IMG/VR virus record: IMGVR_UViG_3300006929_003529
Location: 1-24,204 of that record
Direction: 5' to 3' (one strand)
Source of the DNA: a virus
DNA length: 24,204 nucleotides
In this document: piece by piece, positions 22,622 to 24,204 of the stretch
Position numbering within the stretch: position 1 is the stretch's first letter
Layout: each line of letters begins with the position of its first letter
Translations under genes and position numbers: made by a program
The notes under the pieces: generated by a model
What the model was told of the DNA's origin: nothing
What the model saw: the letters and a program-made list of their open reading frames with translations, nothing else
Databases searched by the model: none

Positions 22622-23635
22622 ATGAACAAAGATGTAATAAAAAGACTGAAGAATGCTGGGTTACTATCAGAACAGGCTCACGATTTAGGGTTTGTTTCTA
22701 CTGGAAGCTATGCGCTTAATAAGATCATCTCAGGTGATTACATGAAAGGGATTCCCATTGGTATGATTACTCAATTCCATGGAGAAGCCTCAACCGCAAA
22801 AACTGTATTTGCCACACACATTTTAAAAGAGGCACAAAGTAAGGGTTACTATTCGATGTTAGTTGATAGTGAAAATGCATACAATCCTACTTTTGCTAAA
22901 CAACTTGGAGTTGATCCTGAACGCTTGATTTACTCCACTCCTGAAACTCTGGAAGAGAGCTTTCAAGTTATGGAGGAGACAATCAACTCGATTAGAGAAG
23001 CTGACCCAGACACACCTATTGTTATTGCATATGACAGTATTGCTGTGTCTCCTTCTAAAGCCGAGTATGATGCCGAAAACTATGACGGGAATAATATGCA
23101 GGGCGCAATAAGAGCAAAAGCTACTGGAGCTTGTTTGAGAAAGATCAATCCCCTCATGCGTAAGCATAAGGTTGCTCTTGTTGTAATTAATCAAATCAGA
23201 AGTAAAGTTGGTGTGATGTACGGTAACCCTGAAACCATGGCAGCAGGAGGCAAGTCGTTAGACTATTACTTGGGAGTAAACCTGAAGTGCATCTCTAATA
23301 AGACTGCTGACCTTGTTCGAGATGATAATAAACAGGTCATCGGTATCACAGGAACAGTAAGGAATACGAAGAACAAAGTTTCTATTCCCTTTAGGGAGTG
23401 TGATTTTGAGTTGATGTACGATGAGGGGTTGAACGCTTGTGCAGGGATGCTAAAGCAGTTAGTCCTAGACAATGTTGTGGATCAAAGTGGAGCATGGTAT
23501 AGTTGGAACGGTGTTAAGTTCCAACGCAAGGAGTTTGATAATAGCTTTCCAAGCGGTGAAAAGTTTGCAGGACTCAGAGAAGCGGTGGGCGTAGAGGCCC
23601 AACCCGTTGGCAGTAAAGAGCTTAGAGCGAGTTAA
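22622..23635 (+). CDS. RecA/UvsX-family recombinase
   Basis: Forms filaments on ssDNA and drives strand exchange for phage recombination and repair. It has 337 aa. Walker A is GEASTAKT (54-61), with Ala59 where cellular RecA has Gly; T4 UvsX also departs from Gly there. Walker B is PIVIAYDSIA (132-141). The RecA L2-region segment is VVINQIRSKVGVMYGNPE (187-204), closer to bacterial RecA than to T4 UvsX. GGKSLDYY (209-216) follows. It lacks the long acidic RecA C-terminus. The ATG has no ribosome site and is next to a TATAAT motif. It works with the ssDNA-binding protein at 3226 and the possible UvsY at 2716, from which it is separated by the sugar island. Confidence 0.9.
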   Translation: MNKDVIKRLKNAGLLSEQAHDLGFVSTGSYALNKIISGDYMKGIPIGMITQFHGEASTAKTVFATHILKEAQSKGYYSMLVDSENAYNPTFAKQLGVDPERLIYSTPETLEESFQVMEETINSIREADPDTPIVIAYDSIAVSPSKAEYDAENYDGNNMQGAIRAKATGACLRKINPLMRKHKVALVVINQIRSKVGVMYGNPETMAAGGKSLDYYLGVNLKCISNKTADLVRDDNKQVIGITGTVRNTKNKVSIPFRECDFELMYDEGLNACAGMLKQLVLDNVVDQSGAWYSWNGVKFQRKEFDNSFPSGEKFAGLREAVGVEAQPVGSKELRAS

Positions 23636-23676
23636 AAATTAATCGCAGTTTAAGTTTGTAATACATAGATAATAGG

Positions 23677-23684
23677 GTATAATA
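23677..23684 (+). promoter_or_regulatory. Candidate promoter element GTATAATA after recA
   Basis: A one-base variant of the octamer in the 48-base gap after recA. TATAAT ends at 23683, and 6 bases later is ATG 23690. TTTGTA stands 17 bases upstream of the box as a poor -35. The alternative ATG 23684 overlaps the motif itself. Confidence 0.42.
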
Positions 23685-23689
23685 TGACG

Positions 23690-23926
23690 ATGAAAGACAA
23701 AGATGATAGCTTCTTTGGTGTGCTGAGTAACATCATAGATGAAGCCTTTTCCAAAGTGTTTACAGATAAGCAGGAAGAATCTCTCCCTGCCTCCCCAAAG
23801 TATGCATCTATTGAAGAGTATACTTCGGCAACGGGTAAGAGATTCCGAATGAGTAAGCAACAAAAGGAAAGGGGTTTAAGTAGACAAGAAGCGTTCGCAG
23901 AACTACATTTAAACGAGGAAAAATAA
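23690..23926 (+). CDS. Small hypothetical phage protein
   Basis: Protein of 78 aa from ATG 23690 (80 from ATG 23684), very charged, with no membrane segment or cysteine. A helical SFFGVLSNIIDEAFSKVF region (8-25) is followed by a basic C-terminal half (KRFRMSKQQKERGLSR). I do not recognise it. Starts: ATG 23684 has AGGG six nt upstream, while ATG 23690 lies where a TATAAT box would begin transcription. I favour 23690 weakly. The next gene starts two bases after its stop, so the two are probably co-transcribed. Confidence 0.6.
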   Translation: MKDKDDSFFGVLSNIIDEAFSKVFTDKQEESLPASPKYASIEEYTSATGKRFRMSKQQKERGLSRQEAFAELHLNEEK

Positions 23927-23928
23927 TT

Positions 23929-24204
23929 ATGATTCTAACTAAAGAAAACAACCCCGCAATTTTCGCAGAAAAAGCCGCTCCCACAGTTTCCGAGAAGTAC
24001 ACCTTTATTCCTACTACTAGGATCCTTGGTGTTCTGGAGGATCAAGGGTGGGTTCCCACAGAGGTATCACAGGTTAATTCTCATCAAGAGAGCAACAAGC
24101 AATTTGCGAAGCACCTTATTCGCTTGCGTCGAGATGAGGCTATTTCACCTGAAGTAGACAAGACGATTCCTGAGATCGTTCTGTTCAACTCTCACAATGG
24201 CAAA
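23929..24204 (+). CDS. DUF932 (phage/plasmid-like TIGR03299) protein, N-terminal part
   Basis: Open from ATG 23929 to the window edge (92 codons). GAGGA (23915-23919) lies upstream. Motifs match DUF932: TFIPTTRILGVLEDQGWVP, then the KHLIRLRR segment, then PEIVLFNSHNGK. DUF932 proteins are conserved in phages and plasmids, are often about 250-350 aa, and have no established function. The 3' part is beyond the window. Its place after recA fits an early or middle replication operon. Confidence 0.8.
   Translation, partial: MILTKENNPAIFAEKAAPTVSEKYTFIPTTRILGVLEDQGWVPTEVSQVNSHQESNKQFAKHLIRLRRDEAISPEVDKTIPEIVLFNSHNGK

Noticed and set aside
1-24204. tRNA, CRISPR, integrase or insertion sequence
   Set aside because: No gap is longer than about 63 bases, no repeat-spacer pattern or transposase or integrase motif was seen, so there is no room or evidence for them.

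Overview
The window is a stretch of an A+T-rich tailed-phage (caudovirus) genome. The evidence is a compact phage replication and recombination set: a DnaB/gp41-type helicase, a gp32-type zinc-containing ssDNA-binding protein, a UvsY-like helical protein and a RecA/UvsX recombinase. All genes lie on the + strand and almost all overlap. There is no tRNA, integrase, transposase, CRISPR array or rRNA. The host cannot be read from the sequence. The gene mix (sugar cassette, 2OG oxygenases, ferredoxin, DUF932) recalls marine T4-like phages, but that is inference.

Layout. (1) 1-4355, phage backbone: a partial unknown gene, a 7Fe ferredoxin of the FdxA type, an FmdB-like zinc ribbon, the helicase, an HExxH metallopeptidase, a UvsY-like protein, the ssDNA-binding protein and a small lipoprotein. 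(2) 4374-4410, an intrinsic terminator whose 5' arm overlaps a TATAAT-type promoter element. (3) 4415-22041, an island of 22 sugar genes of about 17.6 kb with no non-coding base between genes: seven or eight glycosyltransferases, a DegT aminotransferase, a GT29 sialyltransferase-like enzyme, an aldolase of the DapA/NanA family, a metal-type Kdo-8-P synthase, a HAD phosphatase, a CMP-sugar synthetase, three methyltransferases, two cupin sugar isomerase/epimerases, three nucleotide-sugar SDRs including a GDP-mannose 3,5-epimerase, and two Fe(II)/2OG oxygenases. (4) 22043-24204, backbone again: a second FmdB-like zinc ribbon, a CDA-fold deaminase, RecA/UvsX, a small unknown protein and the start of a DUF932 protein.

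How the genes fit together. KdsA, the HAD protein and the CMP-transferase would make an activated Kdo-like keto-sugar, and the neighbouring GT29-like enzyme is the obvious candidate to transfer it. DegT and the FdtA-like isomerase, with the RmlC-like cupin, a C-methyltransferase and an RmlD-like reductase, point to an amino or branched deoxysugar. The GDP-mannose epimerase would give GDP-L-galactose or GDP-L-gulose. Two GTs alternate with two 2OG oxygenases, suggesting hydroxylation of the glycan or its carrier. The likely product is an unusual surface polysaccharide or LPS outer region on the infected host, or virion glycosylation. It is probably transcribed as one long operon from 4373.

A short motif, CTATAATA, recurs just upstream of the starts of the apparent transcription units (3181, 4373, 22017, 22610, and a variant at 23677) and is the best candidate for a phage promoter element. 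At recA and the next gene it lies so close to the start codon that leaderless mRNAs are plausible.
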